Below, one piece after another: positions 15,578 to 26,962 of a stretch of 64,000 nt of DNA. The DNA is from Anaerolineales bacterium (GTDB lineage: Bacteria > Chloroflexota > Anaerolineae > Anaerolineales > UBA11858), in contig JANQED010000115.1 of NCBI GenBank assembly GCA_028278545.1, forward strand, positions 183,425 through 247,424, in the 5' to 3' direction. The position numbers were made by a program, and so were the translations under genes. Under the pieces are notes generated by a model. It was not told the origin of the DNA. It saw only the letters and a list, made by a program, of their open reading frames with translations, and did not search any database. Position 1 is the first letter of the stretch. Each line of letters begins with the position of its first letter.

Positions 15578-16291
15578 TTACTCTACACCCAGATAAGCCT
15601 TTTGCACCATTTCGTTTTGTCGAAGGTTTTCAACAGAATCGCTGAGCACGATCTCGCCGGTTTGCAAAACATAGCCGCGATTGGCCACTTGAAAGGCCAT
15701 CATCGCGTTTTGCTCGACGAGGAGGATGGTGGTGCCTTCCTTGTTGATACGCTGGATGGTTTCGAATACGCTTTCGACCAGCACTGGCGCCAGACCCATT
15801 GAGGGCTCATCCATGAGCAATAGTCGAGGATTGGCCATCAGCGCTCGCCCAGTGGCCAGCATTTGTTGCTCTCCGCCGGATAGTGTGCCTGCTACCTGGC
15901 TGCGACGCTCCTTCAAGCGCGGGAACAGATCGAAAACTCTTTCAAGGTCCTCTTGGATGTTAGCCGAGTCGTCTCTGGAAAAGGCGCCCATATCAAGGTT
16001 TTCGCCCACGGTTAGTTTTGCGAAGATCCCCCGTCCCTCGGGAACCATGGCTACACCTTTGTAGACCAGTTCGTGGGCTTTGAATTGTGAAAGGTCTTCT
16101 CCATCGAATTGAATACTGCCTTCCCTCGGATTCACCAGACGGCTGATGGCGCGCAGGGTCGTTGTTTTCCCTGCCCCATTGGCACCGATGAGCGTGACAA
16201 TTTCACCCTCTTCCACGGTGACAGAGATGCCTCTCAAGGCCTGGATATTGCCGTAGTAGGCGTGTATGTTGTTGACTTCAAGGATTGCCAT
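15578..16291 (-). CDS. livF: Branched-chain amino acid ABC transporter ATPase LivF
   Basis: A 237-residue ABC ATPase, the usual size of LivF. Walker A GANGAGKTT, signature LSGGEQQMLATGRALM, Walker B LLLMDEPSMGLAP (the MGLAP form is characteristic of LivF) and VEQNA at the switch. It works with LivG as a heterodimer driving uptake of hydrophobic amino acids or related compounds. It is the last gene of the liv operon, 14 bases after livG, with GGAG before its ATG. Confidence 0.95.
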   Translation of the reverse strand: MAILEVNNIHAYYGNIQALRGISVTVEEGEIVTLIGANGAGKTTTLRAISRLVNPREGSIQFDGEDLSQFKAHELVYKGVAMVPEGRGIFAKLTVGENLDMGAFSRDDSANIQEDLERVFDLFPRLKERRSQVAGTLSGGEQQMLATGRALMANPRLLLMDEPSMGLAPVLVESVFETIQRINKEGTTILLVEQNAMMAFQVANRGYVLQTGEIVLSDSVENLRQNEMVQKAYLGVE

Positions 16292-16305
16292 ACATCACTC
16301 TCCAG

Positions 16306-17082
16306 TTACACTTGAGCGGCCGCGCCACGGCCCAGATATGCCTCGATGACTCGAGGGTTGCTTTGAATCTCAGCGGGCGAGCCTTCGGCGATCTTCATCC
16401 CGAAATCCATAACCGAGATGTCCTCGCTGATCCCCATGACGACTTTCATATCATGTTCGATCAACAAGATGGTGATGCCTAGCTCGTCGCGTAGATGCAG
16501 GATGAATCGCATCATCTCAGCCGTTTCCATTGGATTCATGCCCGCGGTCGGTTCGTCTAATAGTAGCAATGTCGGTTCGTTGGCCAGGGCACGCGCGATC
16601 TCCAATCGCCGCTGTGCGCCATAAGGGAGGTTGGTGGCTAATTGATCCCCCAGGCCCTGTAGGCCGACGAAATTCAAAATGCGGATTGCTTCCTCGGTGG
16701 CCTCAGCTTCCTCTTCTCGAATGCGCTTGGTTTTGAAGATGGCTTCGGCCCAGAAGGTTTTGTAATGGCGTTCGCGCCCAACCAGGATATTTTCAATCGC
16801 CGTCATATTCGAAAACAGGCGAATATTTTGATATGTCCGGGCGATTCCTAGGCGGGTGATGTGGTCAGGAGATTTTCCGTTAAGCACGGTGCCATTAAAT
16901 TCGATGGTCCCATCATCGAAAGCATAAAAACCGGTGATGCAGTTGAAGAAGGTGGTTTTTCCTGCGCCGTTGGGGCCAATGATGCTGACAATTTTGCCTT
17001 CAGGCAGTTCAAAGTCAAATTGGTTGACAGCAACCAGACCGCCAAATTGCTTTGTTACACCTTTTGAAGATAATACAACCAT
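16306..17082 (-). CDS. livG: Branched-chain amino acid ABC transporter ATPase LivG
   Basis: A 258-residue ABC ATPase with Walker A GPNGAGKTT, the LivG-type insert containing LGIARTYQNIRLF, a signature region (LPYGAQRRLEIARAL, where the usual LSGGQ reads LPYGAQ as in LivG), Walker B LLLLDEPTAGMNP and LIEHDM. It pairs with LivF. GAGAGGAT precedes the ATG. Confidence 0.95.
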   Translation of the reverse strand: MVVLSSKGVTKQFGGLVAVNQFDFELPEGKIVSIIGPNGAGKTTFFNCITGFYAFDDGTIEFNGTVLNGKSPDHITRLGIARTYQNIRLFSNMTAIENILVGRERHYKTFWAEAIFKTKRIREEEAEATEEAIRILNFVGLQGLGDQLATNLPYGAQRRLEIARALANEPTLLLLDEPTAGMNPMETAEMMRFILHLRDELGITILLIEHDMKVVMGISEDISVMDFGMKIAEGSPAEIQSNPRVIEAYLGRGAAAQV

Positions 17083-17101
17083 GGTGATATCCTCTCGATG
17101 T

Positions 17102-18772
17102 CTAATCGCTGCCCATCTCTAGTTCTTCGTGGGCGTGAAGCTCTCGTTTGATGGTTTCAGACGGCCAGAACCCTTCCGGTCGGGCGAGCATCATGACGAT
17201 TAAGAGCGCCCCGTACATCAACATGCGGTGTTCAGCAAATTCTCGCAGCAATTCTGGGAGTCCTACGAGGATCAGCGCGCCGACTACTACGCCAGGCAGA
17301 CTGCCGATACCACCGACGATGATCAGAGACAGCACGTTGATGGAGACGATTAGGTTAAAGCTGTGGGGGAAGATGGATGTCAGTTTGCTGGCGAAAATAC
17401 CGCCAGATAAACCCGAGAAAGCTGCGCCAGTGGCAAAGGCCAGCAGTTTTGTGTTGACCAAGTTTATGCCCATGGCCTCAGCAACATCTTCATCTTCTCT
17501 CATAGCCATCCATTGCCGACCGAGGCGGGAATCGCGCAACCGCCAAGATATGAACCAGGCCAACAAGACTCCTATGAGGATGATGTAGTAGAGATACTCC
17601 GGTTTCACGAGATCGAAACCAAAGATGCTTGGTTTGGGTATCTGGAGGACCCCCTGTGCGCCGCCGATGAATGGTTTCAGCATGTCAGAAAGAGCTAGAA
17701 TGCGGATGATCTCACCGAAACCCAGGGTAACGATAGCCAGGTAATCCCCACGCATACGCAGGACAGGGATGCCGAGGATGATCCCAAAGAGGGTTGACCC
17801 GATGACGGTGAATGGTAGTGCCGTCCAAAATGTGAAACCTAAACCGAGTTGCCCTTCGGAGGTGAGAATTCCCATGATGTAAGCGCCAATGGCAAAGAAA
17901 GCCACATAGCCCAGGTCCAACAGGCCGGCGAAACCTACCACGATATTTAACCCCAGGCCCATCAGGATATATAGGCCGACGTTATTCATCACCTCGGAGA
18001 GATAAGTTCCAAGAATGAGCGGCATTAACAACAGCGTGACCACCCCAAGGACTATTCGGATTCGCTGGTACCGTTGCTGTCGTTCGGGGGAGATGCTTTC
18101 CCCTCTCTCTTCGGCTTGCAACCGGCGACGTTTCGACCAGTATCTCAGTGCGGCGACAACGATGAAAAGGAAAACCGTAAAGAGCGGGTTCAGGGCTTTT
18201 CCAGAGAAGATCAACTTGGTGAGACCCCTGCCAAAGATGCTTCGCAACCTGCCTAACAGAATTTCTGAAAAGAGGCCGAACAGGAAAACCCAGGCCAAAC
18301 CGGTGATTATTGGTTCTCTGAAATCATCCGGCAGGGTGCGTAATCCTGCGGCAAGTAATCCTGCAACCCCGGAGACGAGCAGCAAGATGACGCTGCCGAG
18401 GAAAATACCCTGTCCGAAGGTCAGTAGCTCGATCAGCTCTGGAGAAACGTTTACCAGGAACTGGCGGATGTCGAAGGATGACGCCAGGATGACCAAAATG
18501 ACGAGTGGAAGTGCGGTAATGATCCCTAGAAGCAGTCCGAATAAAGTGGCTTTTACTTTGCTTTGGGAAAGCACTTTTTCGGCACTGATATATGCCAAAG
18601 CGATGGGCGGGGCCAGTAGGAAGACATGACCCATGGAGATCACATTTTGGATAAGCTCCCGCTCGCCGAGTAAGGCGATGAAGCCGATCACACTCATGCT
18701 CAGGGAGATTAACCCGGCGAGGAGTCCTAGCTTGATAATATCTTGAATGACGATGGTTTGCTTCTTGAACAT
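17102..18772 (-). CDS. livM: Branched-chain amino acid ABC transporter permease LivM, N-terminally extended
   Basis: A 556-residue permease. The C-terminal part (about 250-540) is the LivM fold: NVGLYILMGLGLNIVVGFAGLLDLGYVAFFAIGAY region, LRMRGDYLAIVTLGFGEI, and the EAA-type loop. The first about 240 residues add roughly six extra membrane helices and a charged Arg-rich loop (KRRRLQAEERGES). Usual LivM proteins are about 300-420 residues, so the extension is notable but occurs in some Chloroflexota as far as I recall. Nineteen bases separate it from livG. Confidence 0.92.
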   Translation of the reverse strand: MFKKQTIVIQDIIKLGLLAGLISLSMSVIGFIALLGERELIQNVISMGHVFLLAPPIALAYISAEKVLSQSKVKATLFGLLLGIITALPLVILVILASSFDIRQFLVNVSPELIELLTFGQGIFLGSVILLLVSGVAGLLAAGLRTLPDDFREPIITGLAWVFLFGLFSEILLGRLRSIFGRGLTKLIFSGKALNPLFTVFLFIVVAALRYWSKRRRLQAEERGESISPERQQRYQRIRIVLGVVTLLLMPLILGTYLSEVMNNVGLYILMGLGLNIVVGFAGLLDLGYVAFFAIGAYIMGILTSEGQLGLGFTFWTALPFTVIGSTLFGIILGIPVLRMRGDYLAIVTLGFGEIIRILALSDMLKPFIGGAQGVLQIPKPSIFGFDLVKPEYLYYIILIGVLLAWFISWRLRDSRLGRQWMAMREDEDVAEAMGINLVNTKLLAFATGAAFSGLSGGIFASKLTSIFPHSFNLIVSINVLSLIIVGGIGSLPGVVVGALILVGLPELLREFAEHRMLMYGALLIVMMLARPEGFWPSETIKRELHAHEELEMGSD

Positions 18773-18782
18773 GGCAGATACC

Positions 18783-19844
18783 TCACGCTTTCTCTTCAGC
18801 CAGGCGTTCGCCCAAGATACCTTGCGGCCTGAATATCAAGACCAGCACAAGCATCGTGAAAGCGATGACATCTTTCAGTTGGTGGGGGGCGGGGATACCC
18901 AATCCTTCCAGGAACAATCCAGGCCCAACAGATTCGAACATGCCCAAGAACAAACCACCTAACGCGGCACCTGGAATACTGCCGATACCGCCCAGTACTG
19001 CGGCGGTAAAGGCTTTGATGCCAGGGATAAAGCCCATGAAGAAGTGAACCTGCCGGAAAACGATGGCATAGAGAACGCCAGCAATTCCGGCCATTGATGC
19101 GCCCACTGCAAAGGTGATCGAGACTGCCCTATCCACGTCGATACCCATCAGGGCGGCCACATCCTTGTTCTCGGCTACTGCTCGAATGGATTTTCCGGTC
19201 TTGGTTCTCATGACAAAACCGTATAAGCCGATCAACATCAGGATCGCAGCTACGATGACCACAATATGGGTTTTAAGGATCACAATCCCACCCAGGGAGA
19301 CTTTTCCTGCCAGAGATGCCAGTTGAGGGAATGGCTTCACTTCGGAGCCATATAGGCCTCTGAAGAAGTACTGCCAAAAGAAAGAAGCCCCGATCGCAGT
19401 GATGAGCGGCACCAGGCGTGGGGCTTTCCGTAAGGGGCGATAGGCGACTCGCTCGGTCAAAAGGGCAATCGCAACCGAGACGGTCATGGTCACAATCGTG
19501 ATGAGTAACAGGCTTAAGACAGGGTAATTATCTAAAAATCCTGTTTCGCTCATTGGCTGGGCTAAGAAAATGGTCGCCGTCATAATTCCAGACATAAAAA
19601 ATTCGCCGTGGGCGAAGTTGATCATGAAGAGCACCCCGTAGACCAACGTATACCCGATGGCAATAAGAGCATAGAGACTGCCTTGAGCAATACCGGCGAC
19701 GATGGTTTCTGTCCAAGTTTGGGCTGGATATGGGTTTTCTATCAGTGTGGCGATGGTCCCCCAGACGACAATGACGATAATGACTGCCCGAAAAACCCAC
19801 AGCACGAGATCAAGAACGTTAACATCTTGAAGGCGTCGCAGCAT
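18783..19844 (-). CDS. livH: Branched-chain amino acid ABC transporter permease LivH
   Basis: A 353-residue permease with the LivH hallmarks ALIAIGYTLVYGVLFMINFAHGE near residues 55-80, AVAENKDVAALMGIDVDR (EAA-type loop that docks on the ATPase), and PGAALGGLFLGMFESVG near the end. An extra N-terminal segment of about 45 residues carries one more helix. AGAAGGAGAG precedes the ATG. A strong hairpin lies between livK and this gene. Confidence 0.94.
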   Translation of the reverse strand: MLRRLQDVNVLDLVLWVFRAVIIVIVVWGTIATLIENPYPAQTWTETIVAGIAQGSLYALIAIGYTLVYGVLFMINFAHGEFFMSGIMTATIFLAQPMSETGFLDNYPVLSLLLITIVTMTVSVAIALLTERVAYRPLRKAPRLVPLITAIGASFFWQYFFRGLYGSEVKPFPQLASLAGKVSLGGIVILKTHIVVIVAAILMLIGLYGFVMRTKTGKSIRAVAENKDVAALMGIDVDRAVSITFAVGASMAGIAGVLYAIVFRQVHFFMGFIPGIKAFTAAVLGGIGSIPGAALGGLFLGMFESVGPGLFLEGLGIPAPHQLKDVIAFTMLVLVLIFRPQGILGERLAEEKA

Positions 19845-19866
19845 GGATTCTCTCCTTCTCTCACAT

Positions 19867-19908
19867 AAAGGGATGGGTTCGGTGAGCCTATCATGAACCC
19901 ATCCCTTT
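19867..19908 (-). other. Intercistronic hairpin between livK and livH
   Basis: AAAGGGATGGGTTC (19867-19880) pairs perfectly with GAACCCATCCCTTT (19895-19908), a 14-bp stem with a 14-base loop. No long U-run follows on the minus strand. Such stems after binding-protein genes usually protect the upstream mRNA or attenuate readthrough, giving more binding protein than permease. Confidence 0.7.
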
Positions 19909-19944
19909 TGAACGCTTTATTTGTGTGTTATTGGACGCTTGGGC

Positions 19945-21147
19945 TTAGGGCCAAATGCGCTCGTAAGCACCGCTGTTAAGCTGTGATACTGAGATCTTCG
20001 GATCAGCGCAGTCACCGTACTCATTGCAAGTTATTGTGCCGGTGATGCCCTCGAAGCCAGAGGTGGCATACAGACAGGTGCGCAGCGCCTGGCGGCCAAT
20101 ATGGATGGAATCGCCGTCCTGAACAGCAACTTCTTCGACGCAGGCAAAGATCATGTTGGCAGCATCAAAGGCGTGTGCGTGGAAGACGGAGATAGGCTTG
20201 GCACCATACTTCTCTTCGTAGGTAGCGATGAAGTCTTCATACACACTACCAGAGAAGGAGAGATCGGGCCCGGAGAAGTACATGCCTTCGCCAGCTTCGC
20301 CAACAGCTTCAATGGCGGCATCGGAGATCATGCCATCAGCCGCAGCGAGAATGGTATTTTCAAGACCAGTAACCTCTTTGGCCTGCTTGGTCAAGAAGCC
20401 TCCCTCGGCGGTGAAGACCGGGTAGTAGAGGAATTCAGGTGGTCCTGCCGCAGCTACTGCGGAGAGCACCGGTCGCATGTCTGTATCGCCTTTGTTCACA
20501 GCGGTGAATTCGACGATGGTTCCACCGATCTCCTCGAAGGAGTCGGCAAACACGCGTGCCAGACCCTCAGTGTAGGGGTCGCCGTCATGGATGGCAGCCG
20601 CAGAGGTTACGCCCAAGACGTTGAAGGCAAACTCAGCCATCGCCTTGCCCTGAACCTTGTCGTTGTGAGCAGTGCGCAGATAGCCAGGATTGAAGGCCTG
20701 ATCGGGGTCTGTCAATGCGGGGGCGGTGTTGGAGGGGGAGACCATGGCGTAGCCAGCCTCGGAGACGACCTCGGACATGGGTACACCAGCGCCGGAGCAG
20801 CTTGTGCCGACAACGGCCAAGATGGTCGGATCGGAGACGATCTTCTGACCGGCAGCCTGACCACCCTCAGCGGAGCAGCCATCATCCTCAGCCTGGAGCT
20901 CAACGCTGTGGCCGAGAATTTCGCCCTTGAAGTCAATGGCGATCTCAACACCATACTGGGAGTCTGTGCCCAGGTCGGTGTTGGGGCCAGAGATAACCAG
21001 CGCGGACGCGATGCGGATGGGCTCATCGGGACCATAGGTCACACAGCCGATGGGGTCTTCACATTCGAAAGCTGGACCACCACATGCGGCCAGTGCCATG
21101 CTGGCAATAACCAGCAGACCTACAATAATAAAACTTCGCTTTATCAT
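19945..21147 (-). CDS. livK: Branched-chain amino acid ABC transporter substrate-binding lipoprotein
   Basis: A 400-residue periplasmic-binding-fold lipoprotein (Leu/Ile/Val-binding, type I fold). The signal peptide ends in LAAC (Cys22). The first domain follows as IRIASALVISGPNTDLGTD and GVEIAID, with later ligand-contact regions (AVVGTSCSGAGVPMSEV and MVSPSNTAPALTDP). The ATG at 21147 has AGGAGGA at the right distance; the frame runs further upstream but without a signal peptide. It is the first gene of the operon. Ligands of this family vary widely (amino acids, amides, urea, aromatic acids). Confidence 0.93.
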   Translation of the reverse strand: MIKRSFIIVGLLVIASMALAACGGPAFECEDPIGCVTYGPDEPIRIASALVISGPNTDLGTDSQYGVEIAIDFKGEILGHSVELQAEDDGCSAEGGQAAGQKIVSDPTILAVVGTSCSGAGVPMSEVVSEAGYAMVSPSNTAPALTDPDQAFNPGYLRTAHNDKVQGKAMAEFAFNVLGVTSAAAIHDGDPYTEGLARVFADSFEEIGGTIVEFTAVNKGDTDMRPVLSAVAAAGPPEFLYYPVFTAEGGFLTKQAKEVTGLENTILAAADGMISDAAIEAVGEAGEGMYFSGPDLSFSGSVYEDFIATYEEKYGAKPISVFHAHAFDAANMIFACVEEVAVQDGDSIHIGRQALRTCLYATSGFEGITGTITCNEYGDCADPKISVSQLNSGAYERIWP

Positions 21148-21503
21148 ACTTCTTCCTCCTCGGAAAAAATAGTTGGATAGGACATTAACAATGGAAATGG
21201 ACCTCAACTGATTTTTTTGCCCGATAGTTGTTGCCTCCTTTCATTACTATCATAATTTCCAAAATGGCATGAGTTAACAATGGTTTTCCTGAAGTCGCTC
21301 AAAACTGTGATTTTGCGTCAAGCGACCACCCCAAACCAGTATGTAGTTATTCTACAAGTACGAAAATAGATGGTCAAGAGATGATAATTGGCTTTTATGA
21401 ATTATTTATTCTTCTGAATCGTCAAACTTATTCACTGTTCCTGGGAAAAAGCATAGCAAAATTTGATAAAAAGTCAGATAAAGATGGTACAATTGTTCTT
21501 TTG
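21148..21503. other. 356-base divergent intergenic region
   Basis: AT-rich spacer between livK (minus) and a membrane-protein gene (plus). It holds the livK ribosome binding site, two copies of TTAACAATGG (near 21185 and 21273), and the candidate promoter reported separately at 21463-21493. I could not pick a convincing livK promoter and see no RNA gene. Confidence 0.5.
21463..21493 (+). promoter_or_regulatory. Candidate promoter giving a leaderless message
   Basis: TTGATA (21463-21468) and TACAAT (21488-21493) with a long 19-base spacer. The ATG at 21504 lies only ten bases past the -10, so transcription would start at or next to the start codon. No ribosome binding site precedes that ATG, which agrees with a leaderless message. 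Confidence 0.35.
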
Positions 21504-22493
21504 ATGGAAACGAATAATCTTCAAACGACAGCGGCACCGCCGCGTATCCATACCACCTTGATCGCTGGTTTTGATACCATCACGAAACACATCGCTCTGC
21601 TACTGTTCCCTGTGGGTTTAGACTTGTTGATGTGGCTGGCACCCCATTTACGGCTAAAAGGACTGATTGAGGCCTGGATGATCTCCGTTTTTTCGCCCAT
21701 CAGCGATGTGCCAGACATGGCAGAGATGATGGAAGCAGCCGAAGCCGTATGGGCGTTGATGGCGGAGCGCTTCAATTTGTTGATCACATTGCGTTCTTAC
21801 CCGGTGGGAATCCCGAGCTTGATTGTTTCGACGCTCCCGTTGCAGGTTCCTGGTGGTGAACCGGTCTTTATTGAAGTGACTTCGTTAGGGAGTGCACTTC
21901 TCCTTGCAGGTCTGTTTACATTTTTGGGGCTTCTGGTGGGGACACTCTATTTCGCGATGGTCGGAAGGGCAGCTATCCATGATGAGGTGCGCCCATTGAA
22001 AACCCTCATGGAGTGGCCGCGCTTAAGTGGTCAGGTGATCTTGCTGGCGTTCGTGTGGCTGGGCCTTCTAATCGGGATTAGTGTCCCGGTGAGCTGTGGA
22101 GTCTCTCTTTTGGCCCTGATTGGCCTCTCTGTAGGGCCGATTGCCATCTTGGTGTTTGGCAGCTTGTTGCTTTGGATTGCTTTTCCGCTTTTGTTCTCCC
22201 CCCATGGCATTTTTGTAAATCGGGATGCTGCCTGGGTTTCGATCAAGAAAAGCATCCAGATTACCCGTGTGACATTGCCAACCACGGCTACGTTTTTCGT
22301 CGCGGTGATGTTGATAAGCCAAGTATTCGATATATTGTGGAGAATCCCTCCCGAGGATTCCTGGCTGACACTCATCGGTGTGGTCGGGCATGCCTTTGTA
22401 TCAACAGGCTTGCTGTCAGCGAGTTTCATCTATTACCATCAGGCTGATAAATGGCTGGAAAGCGTTTTGCAGGAAAGAGTCTCGGCAGCCTGA
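21504..22493 (+). CDS. Polytopic membrane protein, function unknown
   Basis: A 329-residue protein with about six membrane helices: near residues 27-45, 100-118, 132-155, 183-202, 207-232 and 263-300. I do not recognise the family; the general layout (a TLIAGFDTITKHIALLLFP start, paired hydrophobic segments, no catalytic motif) is like uncharacterised multi-helix proteins of the YihY or DUF975 type, which is only a resemblance. The start at METNNLQ is chosen because of the promoter position; the frame reaches back to 21381. Ninety-five bases separate it from gyrB. Confidence 0.6.
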   Translation: METNNLQTTAAPPRIHTTLIAGFDTITKHIALLLFPVGLDLLMWLAPHLRLKGLIEAWMISVFSPISDVPDMAEMMEAAEAVWALMAERFNLLITLRSYPVGIPSLIVSTLPLQVPGGEPVFIEVTSLGSALLLAGLFTFLGLLVGTLYFAMVGRAAIHDEVRPLKTLMEWPRLSGQVILLAFVWLGLLIGISVPVSCGVSLLALIGLSVGPIAILVFGSLLLWIAFPLLFSPHGIFVNRDAAWVSIKKSIQITRVTLPTTATFFVAVMLISQVFDILWRIPPEDSWLTLIGVVGHAFVSTGLLSASFIYYHQADKWLESVLQERVSAA

Positions 22494-22567
22494 AATTCAC
22501 AAGGCTGGGCAGCTATGGAGCGGATTTTTCCTCGCCCGGTAGTTAATACGTGGCTTTATAAGCATAG

Positions 22568-24508
<1,941 letters not shown>

Positions 24509-24560
24509 TTGGGTTTCAATTTGGGTGAATAGACCTGCTGCTGGCTGAATTTAGACTCTC

Positions 24561-26810
24561 ATGGCCCTTGAGCGCGGCACATTATTGCATGACCGATATC
24601 GCATTCTAGAGATCCTTGGGCAGGGGGGCATGGGGTCGGTTTATCGCGCTGTAGACGACAATTTAGGTGTGGAAGTTGCTGTAAAAGAAAACCTCTTTAC
24701 CACGGATGAGTATGCGCGCCAATTTCGGCGTGAGGCGACGATTTTAGCTGCTTTACGTCACCCTAATTTGCCGCGCGTCTCAGACCACTTTGTCGAGGGG
24801 CAAGGGCAATATCTGGTCATGGATTATATTGAGGGGGAAGACCTGCGCGAGCGCATGGATCGGATCGGCGTCATTCCTGAGGCTGATGCTTTGCTAATCG
24901 GTGCGGCGATTTGTGATGCGCTCTCCTTCATGCACGATCAGAATCCACCTGTATTGCATCGCGACATCAAGCCTGGAAATGTCAAGATCACGCCTGAGGG
25001 GAAGGTTTTCCTGGTGGATTTTGGCCTGGCAAAAGAAGCCTTCGATGATCAGCAGACGACAACCGGGGCGCGCGCCATGACCCCAGGTTATTCTCCTCCT
25101 GAACAGTATGGTGGTGCGCGTACGGATCATCGTTCAGATATATATTCCCTGGCGGCCACGCTGTATGCTTCCATGTCGGGTGCTGTTCCAGAAGATAGCT
25201 TGGCGCGCACCATGCAGCAGGTCGAGCTGACCCTATTGCGGGGCCGCAACCCGAATATCACGCGCCGTGTTTCAAGGGTGATTGAGAAAGCCCTGGCCAT
25301 TCCTCCCGATGATCGTTACCAGACGGCTGAGGAGTTCAAAAAGGCTTTATTGGGTTCGAGTTCGATCTCAAAACGTCGCCAGGCCGAGGGAGTTGCCCTT
25401 GATCCATTGATGACGGACGAAAAAGTCTGGGATGGTCGGGCAGAACAGCCGAGGGGGGGTGACCGATCCCCATCCAAGCCACCTTCTTCAGTCCCTCTTC
25501 CCATAAGTTCACCGGCAGATGACCTTGAGCTTCGGCCCACGCCTGAACCTCTTCACAAGCGGCGGGGTTGTCTTATGGCGGTGCTACTGCTCCTTGGACT
25601 GATCATTGTCGGCGGTGGTGTCGCCTATTGGCTGAACCCGGCTTTGCCTGAGCAAATCAAAGGATCGTTGCCGGTCGGGATTTGGGCGGCCTCTCCTGAG
25701 CCGACGGCGCACCTCCAGGAAACCAAGGAGCAGCCTACAGCAACAGCCTCCGCGTCGGTGACAGCGACCTCTTTGCCACCTACGCCAACCCAAACGCCCA
25801 CTCCCACAAATTCGTCTACGCCCGAGAGCACATCGACCCCGCCGGATACTTTGACGCCGACTTCGACCCCTGAGCCGACGTTGACGCATACCTTGCTCCC
25901 GACCAACACATTAACGCTCGTTCCGACCGTTAGCGTGCTTGCCACAAATACTCCCATTGGCGGAGGGCATGGTCAAATTGCTTTCGCCTCCCTTCGAACC
26001 GGTGTACCGCAGATATTTATTATGAATTCGGATGGGTCGGATTTACGGCAGTTGACCGATGCACAGTTGGGGGCCTGCCAACCTGATTGGTCACCCGATG
26101 GGTCTCGCCTGGTTTTCATTTCGCCTTGTGAGAGTAACCAGGAATTGTATGAGACAGCCAGTCTGTTTATCATCAACGCCGATGGTAGTGGTTTGGAGCC
26201 GCTGCCATCGACAGGCGGGGGGGATTTCGACCCGGCCTGGTCGCCCGATGGCAGAATGATCGCCTTCACCTCACTGCGGAATGCCTTCAAACCTCAGGTT
26301 TTCATCCTGCATTTGGAGAGCCAGGAGATACAAACCCTATCTTTGGCCGATTTTAGGGACTATCAACCCGAATGGTCTCCAGATGGCGCGAAGATTCTGT
26401 TCGTCACTACTCGCAACGGCCCATATCAGGTCTGGACGATGAATGTCGATGGCAGCGAGCAGTTCCGATTCACGGCCAGCGGCAGTTTATGGGATACCTA
26501 TCCGGTTTGGTCCCCAGACGGGCAGGTGATTCTCTATACTCAAAGGGAGCAGGGAGGCATCCCCAGTCTGGTGGCGGCGCGCTATCCCGATGGTGGTGCT
26601 GCTGAATTCAGGGTTTACCCGTATCCGGGGGCCATCCCAATGAGAGAGGCCAATTACTCGCCTGATGGAAGCTGGTTGGTCTTCGAGAGTTGGCCGGACG
26701 GGGCTCTTCACGATATCTATATGATGCGGCCAAATGGCAGCGACCTCACACAGTTGACTTTTGACCCCGCGGATGATTTTGACCCTGACTGGCGGCCCAT
26801 TGGGCCATAG
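24561..26810 (+). CDS. Membrane Ser/Thr protein kinase with extracytoplasmic PD40 (TolB-like) propeller
   Basis: A 749-residue protein. The kinase domain (about 10-270) is complete: glycine loop GQGGMGSVYRA, Lys in VAVKENLF, HRDIKPGN catalytic loop, VDFGLAKE, and an APE-like SPPEQYGG. One membrane helix (GCLMAVLLLLGLIIVGGGVAYW) is at about 340-360. A Thr/Pro/Ser-rich stalk of about 80 residues follows, then PD40/WD-like repeats (SPDGSRLVF, SPDGRMIAF, SPDGAKILF, SPDGQVILY, SPDGSWLVF). The layout suggests a sensor with an outer propeller and a cytoplasmic kinase. Such kinases are common in Chloroflexota and Actinomycetota. It follows gyrB by 52 bases but is probably unrelated in function. Confidence 0.92.
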   Translation: MALERGTLLHDRYRILEILGQGGMGSVYRAVDDNLGVEVAVKENLFTTDEYARQFRREATILAALRHPNLPRVSDHFVEGQGQYLVMDYIEGEDLRERMDRIGVIPEADALLIGAAICDALSFMHDQNPPVLHRDIKPGNVKITPEGKVFLVDFGLAKEAFDDQQTTTGARAMTPGYSPPEQYGGARTDHRSDIYSLAATLYASMSGAVPEDSLARTMQQVELTLLRGRNPNITRRVSRVIEKALAIPPDDRYQTAEEFKKALLGSSSISKRRQAEGVALDPLMTDEKVWDGRAEQPRGGDRSPSKPPSSVPLPISSPADDLELRPTPEPLHKRRGCLMAVLLLLGLIIVGGGVAYWLNPALPEQIKGSLPVGIWAASPEPTAHLQETKEQPTATASASVTATSLPPTPTQTPTPTNSSTPESTSTPPDTLTPTSTPEPTLTHTLLPTNTLTLVPTVSVLATNTPIGGGHGQIAFASLRTGVPQIFIMNSDGSDLRQLTDAQLGACQPDWSPDGSRLVFISPCESNQELYETASLFIINADGSGLEPLPSTGGGDFDPAWSPDGRMIAFTSLRNAFKPQVFILHLESQEIQTLSLADFRDYQPEWSPDGAKILFVTTRNGPYQVWTMNVDGSEQFRFTASGSLWDTYPVWSPDGQVILYTQREQGGIPSLVAARYPDGGAAEFRVYPYPGAIPMREANYSPDGSWLVFESWPDGALHDIYMMRPNGSDLTQLTFDPADDFDPDWRPIGP

Positions 26811-26962
26811 GAAATGCCTAAAATGGGTACCAGCTTTACTCAAGGAAGAGGTTCCTTGATTTTTTGTCCAAACGAGTTTTGAAATTCGGCTTGAATCTTT
26901 TGTAGAAGGTCATTATTATATAAGGGAGGATTTTTGGTCGCTGAAGTCGTAAGGAGGCTGAG

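Noticed and set aside
20101..21180. 359-residue plus-strand frame opposite livK
   Set aside because: It is the exact antisense of a well-supported binding-protein gene, has no family resemblance and no matching ribosome binding site.
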